64,000 nucleotides of DNA from Anolis sagrei (Eukaryota > Chordata > Lepidosauria > Squamata > Anolidae), in contig NC_090026.1 of the NCBI RefSeq assembly GCF_037176765.1, positions 124,500,752-124,564,751 of the forward strand, given 5' to 3'. Numbering within the stretch: position 1 is the stretch's first letter; every line of letters starts with the position of its first letter. Position numbers and translations under genes: made by a program. The notes under the pieces were generated by a model. It was not told the DNA's origin. It was given only the letters and a program-made list of their open reading frames with translations, and searched no databases. This document shows positions 55,973 through 63,794 of the stretch, piece by piece.

Positions 55973-58900
55973 TATATAATGTTAAAAATAGCAATAAGGG
56001 ACAGTGAAAATTCATGACACAAAGGGTTGACATTCAAGAAGTAGCTAAACAAGTCTGTATTCTTACAAAACACCAAACAAAAGTATTAATTTCATTTAGT
56101 CTTGAATTTCTCTGTAAAACAAACGTATTGTCAACATTCATAGATCACGCAACACACACATTTCAGTCTACAATCCATGTAAAAGGAAAACCTTTTCAAC
56201 CCTCAAATAGGGGACAACCCTTACAATTGGGTTGTTGTGTGTTTTCCGGATGGTATGGCCATGTTCCAGAAGCATTCTCTCCTGACGTTTCGCCTGCATC
56301 TATGTCAGGCATCCTCAGAGGTTGTTAGGTCTGTTGGTAACTAGGAAATGGGGTTCATGTATCTGTAGAACAGTGGTTCTCAACCTGGGGTCCCCAGATG
56401 TTTTTGGCCTTCAACTCCCAGAAATAAACTGGGTAAACTGGCTGGGATTTCTGGGAGTTGTAGGCCAAAAACATCTGGGAACCCCAGGTTGAGAGCCACT
56501 GCTGCAGAATGCCCAGGATGGGAGAAAGAACTCTTGTCTGTTTGAGGTAGGTGAGAGTGTAGCAGCTACCCACCTTGATTGGCATTTAAAGACCAAGCAG
56601 TGTTCAAGGTGACTGCTTACTATCTGGGGAAGCCTTTGTTGGGATGTGATTAGTTGGCCCTGATTTTTAATACTGGCTACCAGTATTTAAAAATTCTAAA
56701 ATCATAACAGTAAATAAAGAACAACACTCAAAAGCAGGGGAATTCCAGACAAGAAACAATCAGGGCCAACTAATCAACTCCCAACAAAAGATTCCCCTAG
56801 GCAGTAAGAAGCCAGAGCTTTAAAACTGCTAGGCCATTAAATGCTAATCAAGGTGGCCAATTGCTACATTCACACCTACCTGAAACATCCAAGAGTTCTT
56901 TCTCCCACCCTGGACTTTCCAGAGATTTATAACCCAATTTTCCTTGTTTCCAGCAAACCTCACAACCTGTGAGGATGCCTGCCATAGATGCAGGCAAAAC
57001 GTCAGGAGAGAATGCTTCTGGAACATGACCATACAGCCCGGAAAACACACAACAACCCAGTGATTCTGGCCATGAAAGACTTTGACAATACAAACCTTAT
57101 AATAAGTGAGACTTGTCAGCCCTATAAGGAACAAGCTTGCTAACCCTCAAACAAAGGACATCCCTTATTAAGAGACCCCCCCCCCCCTCAATTTTTGTTG
57201 GAAAACCTGGCTCTCCAGAAGACATTGTGGAGTCCCAAGTCCTAGTTGGCCCACCCAACAGGATGAATGGTCACATATGATGGGAGATATAATCCAGAAA
57301 CATCTGCATTGCCAAACATTCTCCACTTCTCATTTCCACTGGTACATCATATTTGAGAAGAGTAACTATAGCATGGATTGTGGACTTGCAATACATTGAT
57401 TACCTATAAACATTAGATTGGAGAGAGAAGCGATCTCTGGCCGTACCTTTGCTTTCTGGAAAAATTTATGTCTTAGAAGTTCAGCTGCTGTTGGTCTGTA
57501 ATATAAAAACAGTTGTAATATGCTATTGCTTTCTGGTATCTTGTTTGTTTGTTTTCCCCCCCTTTCTATAGCTAAGCCAATTTTTATGGTAGGTCTCCTT
57601 AAATAGCTCTTTGATGGGAGAGGCTTAAAGATCTTGGATCATGGTAGAGATGACCATTTGCCACAGATGTGTATGCTTCAAGCCACATGTCAACAGCACG
57701 ACCTAAGTCCCAAGCAATGAATGACCTTTGCAAAAGAGAATACAGTGACACTCACTGATCACAAACAAGAATGTGACTATCAGGCAGGAGGAATAAGTGC
57801 TGACAGGCTAAACTGGATGATGTCTGTTGCTTTGTGTCCTTAATTTTCCATGTCTGCATTTGACCAAACTTAGAGAACTTTAGAAGCAGAACTTACAAAG
57901 CCCTACAAGACTCAGGTCCACAATATGTGAAGGACTGTCTTCTCCTATATGAGCCTGTCCAAATTTTCAGAGCTTCTGAAAAACCTAACTAGCCCGGCAT
58001 CTTCTGCACTGGGCAGTGGTAAAGACAAGACAAGAACTTCTCTTATTGTTGTCTTTATCCATCTCATGTTTGCTGTCTCTAGAGAACTGATTCTCAACCT
58101 GTTCGTCACCAGATGTTTGGCCTTCAACTCCCAGAACCCCTAACAAGGCTGAGATTTCTGGGAGTTGTAGGACAAAACACCTGGGGACCCACAGGTTGAG
58201 AACCACTGCTCTAGACCAAGAGACTGCATTGTATATAATCATTGTGACGAGAAGCCATTGACACGTTTAGATAAGCCTTTCCCACCTTGGTGCCTTCCAA
58301 GATGCTTCAAACACTTGCTCCCATAACTTCCAAATCAACATGACTGATCTGGAGAAATCCTGGAAGCTATATTCCCAAACATGTGGAGAACATTAAGCCA
58401 GGGAAGGCTGAGCAAACAAAGAGCAGTGAAGCACAGCGGCCACAGGGTACATCTGCAGACCAAGTCATTCCTAATTCAAGTCCTGCCTCTAATGGAAACA
58501 TAGAAGTCTTCACACCACCAAGAAAGGAGATTCCATCTGAACATTAGGAAGAACTTCCTGACTGTGAGAGCCATTCAGCAGTGGAACTCTCTGCCCTGGA
58601 GTATGATGGAGGCTCCTTCTTTGGAAGCTTTTAAACAGAGGCTGGATGGCCATCTGTCGGGGTGCTTTGAATGCAATATTCCTGCTTCTTGGCAAAATGG
58701 GGTTGGACTGGATGGCCCATGAGGTCTCATCCAACTCTATGATTCTATCCTTGGAGTGACTGGCTTGACCTTGAAGGACCTATGAATGGTGATGGTCCAT
58801 GGACCAAATCAAGCCCAAAAGCCATTGGCTGACAGCTATGGGTGGCAGGGGTTTGGACTGGATGGCCCATGAGGTCTCTTCCAACTCTATGATTCTATGA

Positions 58901-59541
58901 TTCTATAAGCCACACTTGCACATCCTCGGTCTGTGATATGAGATATGATACTGCCCATTAATGTAAACACTACATTAGATAATAGTGTGAAGCACTCTGA
59001 ATGCTCCAGACAAATGATAAGCATTAACGACAGTTTGAATGTTGTATTATACAGCTAATTTAGGAGGAGTTGATTTCATCTTGATCACCCACGCACTTGG
59101 GTTTATTAGAAATAGCCAAAATGTTTCCAAAGCATTCAAGCGTTCATCATTTATTATATATATAAAGGTAAAGGTAAAAGATTGCCCTTGACATTAAGTC
59201 TAGTTGTGTCCGACTCTGGCGGATGGTGCTCATCTCCATTTCTAAGCCAAAGAGCCAGCGTTGTCTGTAGACACCTCCAAGATCATGTGGCTGGCACGAC
59301 TGCATGGGGCACCGTTACCTTCCTGCAGAAGCAGTACCTATTGATTTACTCACATTTGCATGTTTTTGACCTGCTAGGTTGGCAGAAGTTGGGGCTAACA
59401 GTGGGAGCTCACCTTGCTCCCTGGATTTGAACCGCCAACCTTTCAGACAGCAAATTCAGCAGCTCAGCAGTTTAACCTGCTGCACCACAAGGGAGCTATT
59501 ATACATATGTGTGTGTGTGTATATTATATATATATACACAC

Positions 59542-59587
<46 letters not shown>

Positions 59588-59637
59588 GTATATTATATAT
59601 ATACACGTGTGTATGTGTGTATGTGTGTGTGTGTGTC

Positions 59638-59686
<49 letters not shown>

Positions 59687-60317
59687 GCATGTGTATGTGT
59701 ATTTATATACACACACGCCTCCCTACCAATGAACTCAATGGGAAACACATAGTCTATCCCCCCTTTACCCCTCAGAAATACTATGTGAGATAGATTACAA
59801 GAAATTGTTTAACATTTCCAAGGGTTGACCCAATAAATTCCTTGCTCAAGTAGAAATTTGAATTACGGCCCCAGTACAACACTCTTTGCAACAATGGCTG
59901 TCCAAGAGGAATTCTCTTAAAGCAATACAAATATGTTGTCACATCAACAGGATACACACCCATCAATTCACAAGACAGTGACTAATCCCAAGTGCCATGC
60001 AGTTCTGTTTTAAATAGACGGAAGCCAGTGATCCTTGGCAAGTCACTCTCTCTTACTTTTAGAGGAAGACAAAAGCAAACCCTCTTTGAAGAAATCCTTT
60101 CGAGACAACCCTCTGAATAGGTTTCCTCCCGCACAGTAGAAATAACTCGAAGACACACAACAACAAAGCAAGATATCTTGTACCTTTTCTCGGGGTCTTT
60201 TTGCAGGCATGATGAGATCATCTTCCTGAACGACTTTCCGTACTTTTTCAACATGTCCTTGTCTTGTACACCTGTCTCCAGTGAAGGTGGGTCATTTTGC
60301 AGCGTTAACATTAAGAC
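35818..60317 (-). CDS. OXSR1: OXSR1 (OSR1 kinase), C-terminal 300 residues in 11 exons; 5' part lies outside the window
   Basis: Eleven exons (60184-60317, 57447-57495, 54575-54640, 53833-53955, 45116-45151, 44402-44560, 41557-41630, 39525-39577, 37671-37739, 37428-37492, 35818-35892) join in frame and follow human OXSR1 almost residue for residue. OSR1 is a cytoplasmic STE20/GCK-VI kinase. WNK kinases activate it, and it phosphorylates NKCC/KCC cation-chloride cotransporters during osmotic stress. Visible parts are the kinase-domain end ([20 protein letters not shown]), the S-motif ([19 protein letters not shown]) holding the WNK-phosphorylated serine, an Ala/Pro-rich linker, and the CCT domain ([20 protein letters not shown] to the end), which docks RFxV/I motifs. 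The catalytic core is beyond 64,000. No break is seen. Confidence 0.97.
35985..36235. repeat. Fragment of the TATACTCGAGTATA repeat family
   Basis: AAAAAGGGCTGAAAAACTCA, then ACTTATATTTGAGTATATAT matches the ends of the larger copies at 49270 and 55190. Confidence 0.5.
36580..37031 (+). mobile_element. tRNA-headed SINE with L2-like tail
   Basis: Head GGGATTGTGGTGCAGCTGGC, then AGGTCATGAGTCTGAAGCC (B-box-like). Tail GTAATCCGCTCTAAAAAGGG, then AATATAAATACTGTAAAA. The matching copy is at 53333-53816. Confidence 0.72.
37428..37492 (-). CDS. OXSR1: OXSR1 exon: CCT domain, [20 protein letters not shown]
   Basis: Encodes [20 protein letters not shown] then KL (human [20 protein letters not shown]). 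The acceptor is CATTTCAG and the donor GTATTT, weaker than average. Confidence 0.95.
37671..37739 (-). CDS. OXSR1: OXSR1 exon: CCT domain, [20 protein letters not shown]
   Basis: Encodes [20 protein letters not shown] then LVI, with a split codon on both sides. The human form is [20 protein letters not shown]. The acceptor is CTTTCCAG and the donor GTAAGG. Confidence 0.96.
37971..39435 (+). mobile_element. Helitron-like element with nested SINE
   Basis: The 5' end TCTATACAGATAATAAAAGT follows A. The 3' end GGCAATGGCAGGTAACCAAG, then CTAG, precedes T. The body has repeated TTCACCTTGATTTATAG and CCCATGACCAAC modules. The SINE 38590-38841 is inserted. It ends 89 bp from an OXSR1 exon donor. Confidence 0.65.
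38590..38841 (-). mobile_element. tRNA-derived SINE inside a Helitron
   Basis: TTTTTTTGTCGTGTCAAGAG at left; GGATTTGAACCTGTGACC and TTAACCCACTGCGCCACTGG at right. CACTGA occurs on both sides as a likely TSD. Confidence 0.85.
39525..39577 (-). CDS. OXSR1: OXSR1 exon: CCT domain, [17 protein letters not shown]
   Basis: Encodes [17 protein letters not shown], identical to human as recalled. It forms part of the pocket that binds RFxV motifs of WNKs and NKCC1. The acceptor is CTCAACAG and the donor GTGAGT. Confidence 0.96.
40096..41352 (-). mobile_element. Solo LTR fossil, family B, with another LTR nested in it
   Basis: On the minus strand it begins TGTTGTGACTCAGCTGGC and ends GAGGTGCGACA. TSD TTGAC lies at 40091-40095 and 41353-41357. 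Without the nested LTR it would be about 708 bp, close to family A. No internal genes are present. Confidence 0.75.
40776..41319 (+). mobile_element. Solo LTR fossil, family D, nested in family B
   Basis: 544 bp from TGTCAGGTTTTACAATG to AATCTCAACA, with a TATA-like GTATATAAGG. TSD CTATC lies at 40771-40775 and 41320-41324. It is unrelated in sequence to families A/B and younger than its host LTR. Confidence 0.78.
41557..41630 (-). CDS. OXSR1: OXSR1 exon: linker to CCT domain
   Basis: Encodes [20 protein letters not shown], then VLRLR, the first strand of the CCT domain. The acceptor is TAAAAAG and the donor GTAAGT. Confidence 0.94.
42025..42905 (+). mobile_element. Bov-B LINE 3' part
   Basis: Frames encode [60 protein letters not shown] and [15 protein letters not shown], all Bov-B RT C-terminal signatures. 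The end is GAACAAATAAACAACAACAA. Frame breaks separate the pieces (for example at 42545). Bov-B is abundant in squamates. Confidence 0.9.
43317..43405 (-). mobile_element. CR1-like 3' end, short
   Basis: GAAACATAGAGTTGGAAGAG, then GGGGCCATCCAGTCCAACCC. A different CR1 subfamily from the others (GTCATGCAAGGATACCCAAA follows). Confidence 0.65.
43406..44401. other. OXSR1 intron, no recognised element
   Basis: About 1 kb of apparently unique intron sequence ending at the donor side of the Ala/Pro linker exon. No ORF, SINE head or inverted repeat was recognised. Confidence 0.5.
44402..44560 (-). CDS. OXSR1: OXSR1 exon: Ala/Pro-rich linker
   Basis: Encodes [20 protein letters not shown], then [20 protein letters not shown] and [12 protein letters not shown]-type low-complexity sequence. 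The first part matches human LFPTTDPVGTLLQVPEQI. The rest is far richer in Ala and Pro than human. The acceptor is TTTCTAG and the donor GTAAAA. Confidence 0.94.
44728..45036 (+). mobile_element. Sauria-type SINE
   Basis: Head AGCCCCCGGTGGCACAGCAG, core CAGTCATGCCAGCCACATGA, tail TTAATGTCAGGGGAAACCTT, then TAACTTTACCT. It lies about 80 bp from the 36-bp OXSR1 exon. Confidence 0.88.
45116..45151 (-). CDS. OXSR1: OXSR1 exon: [12 protein letters not shown] (36 bp)
   Basis: A 36-bp microexon encoding [12 protein letters not shown] (human [12 protein letters not shown]). The acceptor is CTCTTTTAG and the donor GTAAGT. An LTR fossil lies about 90 bp upstream of the acceptor, and a Sauria-type SINE lies about 80 bp downstream of the donor. 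Confidence 0.95.
45242..45951 (+). mobile_element. Solo LTR fossil, family A
   Basis: 710 bp, TGTTGGGGTTCAGCCTGC to GCTCTGGGTTGCAACA, with AATAAA near the end. TSD TATAT lies at 45237-45241 and 45952-45956. The acidic reading frames inside are part of the LTR, not a host gene. Confidence 0.82.
46088..46845. repeat. TATACTCGAGTATA-type repeat with AT-rich minisatellite and an L2 tail
   Basis: Starts ACCGTATATACTTGAGTATA and AAGCCGAGGCACCTAATTTT, then a minisatellite with a roughly 28-bp AGTAAAATAATAAATGTAAT-type unit (46190-46800). The L2 3' end lies in its TAA array. Confidence 0.75.
46296..46440 (-). mobile_element. L2-like LINE 3' end within a TAA array
   Basis: TTTATTTACACCCCGCCACC, then GGGACTCGGAGCGACTTACA, the reverse complement of the L2 3'UTR (TGTAAGTCGC...). 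It is preceded by the TAA run 46261-46300. Confidence 0.75.
46890..46975. mobile_element. Remnant of hAT-like MITE
   Basis: GAGCAGGCATTGGCAAACTT and GAAGTTTGCCCATGCTTG with AATTGTGGGAGTTGGG between. Internally deleted relative to 33348-33501. Confidence 0.65.
46976..48038. other. OXSR1 intron, no recognised element
   Basis: About 1 kb without a recognised repeat, exon or RNA gene. The short frames look random. Confidence 0.45.
48039..48366 (+). mobile_element. Sauria-type SINE
   Basis: Head GACCCCTGGTGATGCAGCGG, B-box-like AATTCGAATCCAGG, core GAAAACATGCAAATGTGGGT, tail CCTAACGTCAGGGAAACCTT, then TACCTTCTTACCT. Confidence 0.88.
48367..49198. other. OXSR1 intron, no recognised element
   Basis: Apparently unique intron sequence. 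No exon, repeat family or RNA gene was recognised. Confidence 0.45.
49610..49855 (+). mobile_element. L2-like LINE 3' end within an ATT array
   Basis: TTTGGGCTTGGCCTCATGTT, then AGCCGCCACAACTCTCC and GGCGGGGTATAAATAAAGAT followed by ATT repeats. Confidence 0.75.
49993..50272 (-). mobile_element. Non-LTR retrotransposon tail fragment
   Basis: On the minus strand it encodes [20 protein letters not shown], then [16 protein letters not shown], a tail seen in some vertebrate non-LTR elements. It is embedded between ATT arrays. Clade uncertain. Confidence 0.5.
50879..51345 (+). mobile_element. Non-LTR retrotransposon 3' end
   Basis: Encodes [39 protein letters not shown] and [20 protein letters not shown], close to the minus-strand copy at 4336-5261. 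One in-frame stop is seen near 51013. Confidence 0.78.
51806..52055 (+). mobile_element. Bov-B LINE 3' end
   Basis: Frame [20 protein letters not shown] shadows the true frame [20 protein letters not shown], then [20 protein letters not shown]. The end is GAACGAATGAACAACAACAA. Confidence 0.85.
52625..52986. mobile_element. hAT (Charlie-like) non-autonomous element, perfect 8-bp TSD, with captured sequence
   Basis: CAGGGGTCCTCAAACTTTGT to CTTAGTTTGAGAACCCCTG. TSD GACTAGAA at 52617-52624 and 52987-52994. The right third contains TGTGTGCTTTCAAGTCGTTT, then CAGACTTAGG, unlike the hAT part and similar to a widespread amniote SINE/LINE tail. Confidence 0.85.
53333..53816 (+). mobile_element. tRNA-headed SINE with L2-like tail
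   Basis: Head GGGTTGTGGCGCAACTGGTT, B-box-like ATCATGAGTTCAAAGCC, tail GTGATCCGCCCAGCGTCCTC, then AAGGGCGGAATATAAATACT and an AAAT run. It ends 17 bp from the S-motif exon donor. Confidence 0.8.
53833..53955 (-). CDS. OXSR1: OXSR1 exon: S-motif (WNK phosphorylation site)
   Basis: Encodes [20 protein letters not shown], then [21 protein letters not shown]. The serine pair before [10 protein letters not shown] is the regulatory segment phosphorylated by WNK1/4 (Ser325 in human). An acidic tract follows. The acceptor is CAATACAG and the donor GTGAGC. A SINE ends about 17 bp beyond the donor. Confidence 0.97.
54575..54640 (-). CDS. OXSR1: OXSR1 exon: [20 protein letters not shown]
   Basis: A 66-bp exon encoding 22 residues, [20 protein letters not shown] then KK (human has KTLQRAPTISERAKK). 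It links the kinase domain to the S-motif. The acceptor is CTTCTAG and the donor GTACAAG. Confidence 0.96.
55190..55820. repeat. TATACTCGAGTATA-type element with minisatellite
   Basis: Left ATACTCAAGTATAAGCCGGC and ATTGACTCGAGTATAAGCCG; right AAAAAGGGCTGAAAAACTAG, then GCTTATACTCGAGTATATAC. The minisatellite spans 55470-55735. Confidence 0.8.
55820..55975. repeat. TG/CA and TA microsatellites
   Basis: GTGTGTGT, CACACACA and TATATATA runs on both sides of TCATGATGGAAATAGCATTT. That short unit recurs inverted at 55133-55160 (GAAATGCTATTTCC). Confidence 0.9.
56227..57095. mobile_element. Inverted-arm repeat with hammerhead-like motifs, copy 9, longest copy
   Basis: The left arm starts GGGTTGTTGTGTGTTTTCCG, with the minus-strand motif at 56284-56320. 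The right arm holds CTGAGGA-like GTGAGGATGCCTGCCATAGA (56970-57003) and ends ATGAAAGACTTTGACAATAC. Flanks AACCCTTACAA and AAACCTTATAA may be a worn TSD. The centre (56580-56850) is also palindromic (GGGCCAACTAATCA / GATTAGTTGGCCC). Confidence 0.7.
56371..56501. mobile_element. hAT-like palindromic MITE inside copy 9
   Basis: CAGTGGTTCTCAACCTGGGG to CCCAGGTTGAGAGCCACTG, TSD CTGTAGAA/CTGCAGAA. It is younger than the surrounding element. Confidence 0.85.
57110..57440. other. OXSR1 intron, no recognised element
   Basis: Only a C-run (57177-57187) is notable before the donor of the 49-bp OXSR1 exon. Confidence 0.45.
57447..57495 (-). CDS. OXSR1: OXSR1 exon: [16 protein letters not shown]
   Basis: A 49-bp exon encoding [16 protein letters not shown], the last helix of the kinase domain, identical to human as recalled. 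The acceptor is TATTACAG and the donor GTACGG. Confidence 0.96.
58085..58208. mobile_element. hAT-like MITE
   Basis: AACTGATTCTCAACCTGTTC to ACAGGTTGAGAACCACTG, flanks CTCTAGAG and CTCTAGAC. Confidence 0.75.
58520..58750 (+). mobile_element. CR1 LINE 3' end
   Basis: AAAGGAGATTCCATCTGAAC to GGGTTGGACTGGATGGCCCA and CTATGATTCTAT. Confidence 0.9.
58850..58910 (+). mobile_element. CR1 LINE extreme 3' end
   Basis: About 60 bp: TTTGGACTGGATGGCCCATG to GATTCTATGATTCTAT. Confidence 0.8.
59163..59497 (-). mobile_element. Sauria-type SINE, full length
   Basis: AAAGGTAAAGGTAAAAGATT and GACATTAAGTCTAGTTGTGT (tail) at left; GGATTTGAACCGCCAACC and TTTAACCTGCTGCACCACAA (promoter boxes) at right. Confidence 0.9.
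59505..59720. repeat. TA/TG/CA microsatellite
   Basis: Long TATATATA, TGTGTGTG and ACACACAC runs. Open frames here are spurious. Confidence 0.97.
60184..60317 (-). CDS. OXSR1: OXSR1 exon: end of kinase domain
   Basis: Encodes [20 protein letters not shown], then [20 protein letters not shown] and DPEKR, matching the human C-lobe with few substitutions. The acceptor is CCTCCCAG and the donor GTACAAG. It is the most 5' OXSR1 exon visible. Confidence 0.97.
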
Positions 60318-61010
60318 CTGGGAGGATTACATCCATTCAAGACATAAACACAACCCTACAGATTGGGAATCCTTTATCTGAAATTTATCAGAAATGTTTT
60401 GGGATTTTGCATTTTTCAGATTTTGGAAGACCAGTATTTGCGTATACATCTATCATGAGAATTGGGACCCACACATAATTCATAAATGTTTCACATATAC
60501 GAGGGTTGAATGAAAAGTAATGCCTCCACCTTCGTTTCTTGGGTTTGGATGGGAATATTTTAATAAATCAAATGCAGAAAAAATCCTTAGGATGTGCTCT
60601 TTAACTACCACTATTCACTTTTCCACATAATCACCAAACAATTGGATACATTTCTGCCAACGATGAACAACTTTTCTGAAGCCGTCACGGAAGAAGTCGA
60701 CACTCTGTTTCCTCAACCCATCGTGCACAGATCTTCCGATAGTCAAGCAAAACAATAATGTGACCCACACATTCTTGCGAAATGATGATTATGCTTGAAA
60801 TTTCTCTCTGGATGATACAACTATCGTCCTGAATCAATCTGTCAACCTTTTGCTTGTGAAACTCGGTGGTTGATGTCACAGGACGTCCAACTCTTTGTTT
60901 GTCACGCAAGTCAGATGCACCCACTTCAACATCTTTAAACTTACTTGCCCAATGGCACACAGTATTCACATCAACACAATCACCATAAACAGCTTGCATG
61001 CTCTGTGTCG

Positions 61011-61590
61011 CAGCTCAGAGTAGAGTCACCTTGCTCCAAACACCAAACCACACAAAGGCTGAAGATTTTGTAGTTTATTGGAGAAAGGAAAAGTCTTAAA
61101 CGCAAAAGTAAGTTTCAAAAGTTCAATAGCAAACAGCATGAAGCATAATCCAAAGAACATTGATCAAACAAGATTCCATGACAGCAAGACAGAGTCCCAG
61201 GAAGCCAAGAACATTGCCCAAAAGCCAAGGTAAATCCAAAGAAGTTACCAGGTTGTCCGCAGAAGTTGCACTAACAAAGATTTGCCTTCAAACACCCTGT
61301 TTAATATACTTTCCCAGCATGAACTCATTCCGTTGACCCCTAACCTCCCTCTTGTTAGCAAGCCTCGCACTGCAGCGAACTTTGAATTGTAAGCGATCCT
61401 CCCTATCTAAATCTTCATAGCTCTCAAGGTCGGATAGCTTGTTAGGCACGTGAGAATCATCAGGCTGGGAGCCATCCTCCTCAATCTGTACCTGTCTAGT
61501 TTCACTAACATCAGAAACATCATCTGAAACATTCCTTGCCATGGGAAACTGAATCTCCTCAGTCTTCTTCAAAAACAATAGGAACATCCG
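61011..61590 (-). mobile_element. LTR fossil, family B, partial
   Basis: Left TGTCGCAGCTCAGAGTAGAG matches the family B end at 40096. It runs to about 61590, where it meets an opposite-facing family A LTR. No internal genes are present. Confidence 0.75.
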
Positions 61591-62244
61591 TGTGAACCTG
61601 AACCTGATTCTATGATTGTATTTCCTGATGCAACTGAACAGGCTACTGAACATGTATTTTTCCCTGATGGTTTGGAAACTGTTGATTCTGAGGGCAGTGG
61701 CTGGAAAAGTGAAACTAAACATCCTGATGAGGATGTTTCAGAGTCAAACGGTGATAACTCTCCAGAGGAGTTAACACCTGCCTTTTTAAAATGAGGATAG
61801 AAGAAGGCAGATTTGGGAAAACAGGAGTGAATCACAGAGTCTGCGAAGCAGAAGGAGGCTTCCAAGCCTGGAGGTGTGTCCCGAAACAGTTTCTTTAGTT
61901 TAAAGTGTCTCCCCCTGGGCTGTCTTCTTAGATCAAGCATCGTTTAGACTGAGGCATTACCTTGGCTGAGTTACAGTTCCCATGGCCTGCATTCCCAGAG
62001 GCTTCTAGTTCCAAGTACGGCTAGTAAGATACTAACAGGTTTCAGGTTTTCTATAGTGTTGCTTTTGGAATTTTGATCTAGTTCAGAGATTTTCCTGACT
62101 GCTGAGTTTTACTGTGGCTTTTTGACTTTGCATTTTCCTCTATTTTGTAACCATTTTTTCATCAATAAAAAAGGATTGTTTTTCCCACAGTCAAGTGTGG
62201 TGGATTTAATCTTATGGTCTTGTTTCCTGATCTGGGTTGCAACA
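61591..62244 (+). mobile_element. LTR fossil, family A, partial, head-to-head with family B
   Basis: GTGTGAACCTGAACCTGATT to GATCTGGGTTGCAACA, parallel to 45280-45951. Together with the preceding remnant it forms an inverted LTR pair inside the mariner. Confidence 0.75.
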
Positions 62245-62439
62245 CCGACCATCTACGCAGGGTTCCATACTTCACACTTTAACAACACAACCTTTCAATG
62301 CTAAGGCTTTCCACCAAAATGGAATTGTAGAGGAGAGTCTACTGAACAAACCAGTACCTGCCGCATACCAGTACTGCCATCTGTTGAGGAGTTGCAAAGG
62401 TGGAGGCATTACTTTTCATTCAACCCTCGTACCTTATAT

Positions 62440-62572
62440 CAGGCATGAGCAAACTTCGGCCCTCCAGGTGTTTTGGACTTCAACTCCCACAATTCCTAAC
62501 AGCCGGTAGGCTGTTAGGAATTGTGGGAGTTGAAGTCCAAAACACCTGGAGGGCCAAGTTTGCCCATGCCTG
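62440..62572. mobile_element. hAT-like palindromic MITE with TSD
   Basis: CAGGCATGAGCAAACTTCGG to CCAAGTTTGCCCATGCCTG. TSD CCTTATAT (62432-62439) and CCTTGTAT (62573-62580). The arms are highly complementary, so probably young. Confidence 0.9.
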
Positions 62573-62655
62573 CCTTGTATGCCTAGCCTGATGGTAATTC
62601 TATGGAAGCAAAGGTGTCACTATCTCAACCGATATGGACAATTTCGGATTTTGGA

Positions 62656-63300
62656 GCTGCTGTTTTGAAGTCTTGCTCCATGGTCATCATTATGACCCTG
62701 GATTTCTGCTGATTCCTGTTCCCTCAATGCTGTTTTAATGGAAACTTTGGATTACAATGTCTTTTTAAAGGTAGTCTTTCAAGTACAAGACAGAAAAATA
62801 GAAATGTTAGGATGGAAAAATAGTGAGTGGCCAGCTCAGCCAGGTGAAACCAGAACACCACGAACAACAAACCTCAGTGATGGAATTAAGGTCATTTCGG
62901 GGAACGCTCCTATTAATGCTACCGGATTCCAGTTTTATGGAACAGGAGAAAGAACACTCTTGAAACGCTGCCTGCTTTGATTGGCCCAGATTGGTTGGGC
63001 TTGAGGAAATGGGGCAAGGAGATGAGATAATTCCTCATCATTTTTTCTCGTGTTTATTGATTTAATTTTTCTTCATTATGAATTTAACTGCGCTGTATAT
63101 TTTTTGTTAAAGCTAGCTATTTAAAGGAGCTTCAACAGCAAAAAGGGAAAGAAGGACCAAGATGTTGTGTACTCCAAAAGCAAATATTTCAGGAAATGGG
63201 TGACTCTCTCAGGGAAATTTTACATCCCATCATTACTCCTATAACTGATCTTCTCAGAGAGAGAAACCTATGGAGAGTTTATGGAGAGGTATTTATAAAT
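62656..63300. other. OXSR1 intron, no recognised element
   Basis: Apparently unique intron sequence. The small open frame 62738-62980 has no recognisable domain. Confidence 0.45.
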
Positions 63301-63317
63301 ATGTATGTATAAATATG

Positions 63318-63632
63318 TGAGAAGAAGTCATAGGGAGGAGGAAGCAAACTTGTTTTCTCCTGCCCTGGGCGTGGAACAATGGCTTCAAACTACAAGAAAG
63401 GTGATTCCGTCTGAACATGACGAAGAACTTCCTGACTGTGAGAGCTGTTCAGCAGTGGAACTCTCTGTCCCGGAGTGTGGTGGAGGCTCCTTCTTTGGAA
63501 GCTTTGAAACAGAGGCTGGATGGCCATCTGTCGGTGGTGCTTTGAATGCAATTTTTCTGCTTCTTAGCAGAATGGGGTTGGACTGGATGGCCCATGAGGT
63601 CTCTTCCAACTCTAGGATTCTATGATTCTAGG
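63318..63632 (+). mobile_element. CR1 LINE 3' fragment
   Basis: GAAGAAGTCATAGGGAGGAG, GGAGTGTGGTGGAGGCTCCT and the terminal GATTCTATGATTCTA. Confidence 0.9.
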
Positions 63633-63794
63633 CGTCACATTTCCATGAAACACATTTTGAAAACCACTGTTTTGATCTACAGCACGATTCCCATACCAAC
63701 AGTTCAATTACCCATGGTGTCCTTTAGCCTGACAAAATCTGTCCTCGTTAAGCATTTTCTAGGTCCCCCAGAGTGAGTCTATCATATTATTGTG

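Larger units (their letters stand above)
60500..62429 (-). mobile_element. Mariner element interrupted by LTR remnants
   Basis: TIRs CGAGGGTTGAATGAAAAGTA and TACTTTTCATTCAACCCTCG, flanked by TA (60498-60499, 62430-62431). A minus-strand frame (60685-60999) encodes a transposase N-terminal HTH region: MQAVYGDCVDVNTVCHWASK, LRDKQRVGRPVTSTTEFHKQ. The catalytic part is missing: after the LTR insert, only a short C-terminal remnant precedes the right TIR. Confidence 0.85.
60358..62655 (+). mobile_element. Tigger-like MITE hosting a mariner and a hAT MITE
   Basis: Left piece GATTGGGAATCCTTTATCTG to TTCACATA; middle piece ACCTTATAT (62431-62439); right piece from 62573 with CCTAGCCTGATGGTAATT and GACAATTTCGGATTTTGGAG. 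The three align in order with the copy at 7082. Confidence 0.6.
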
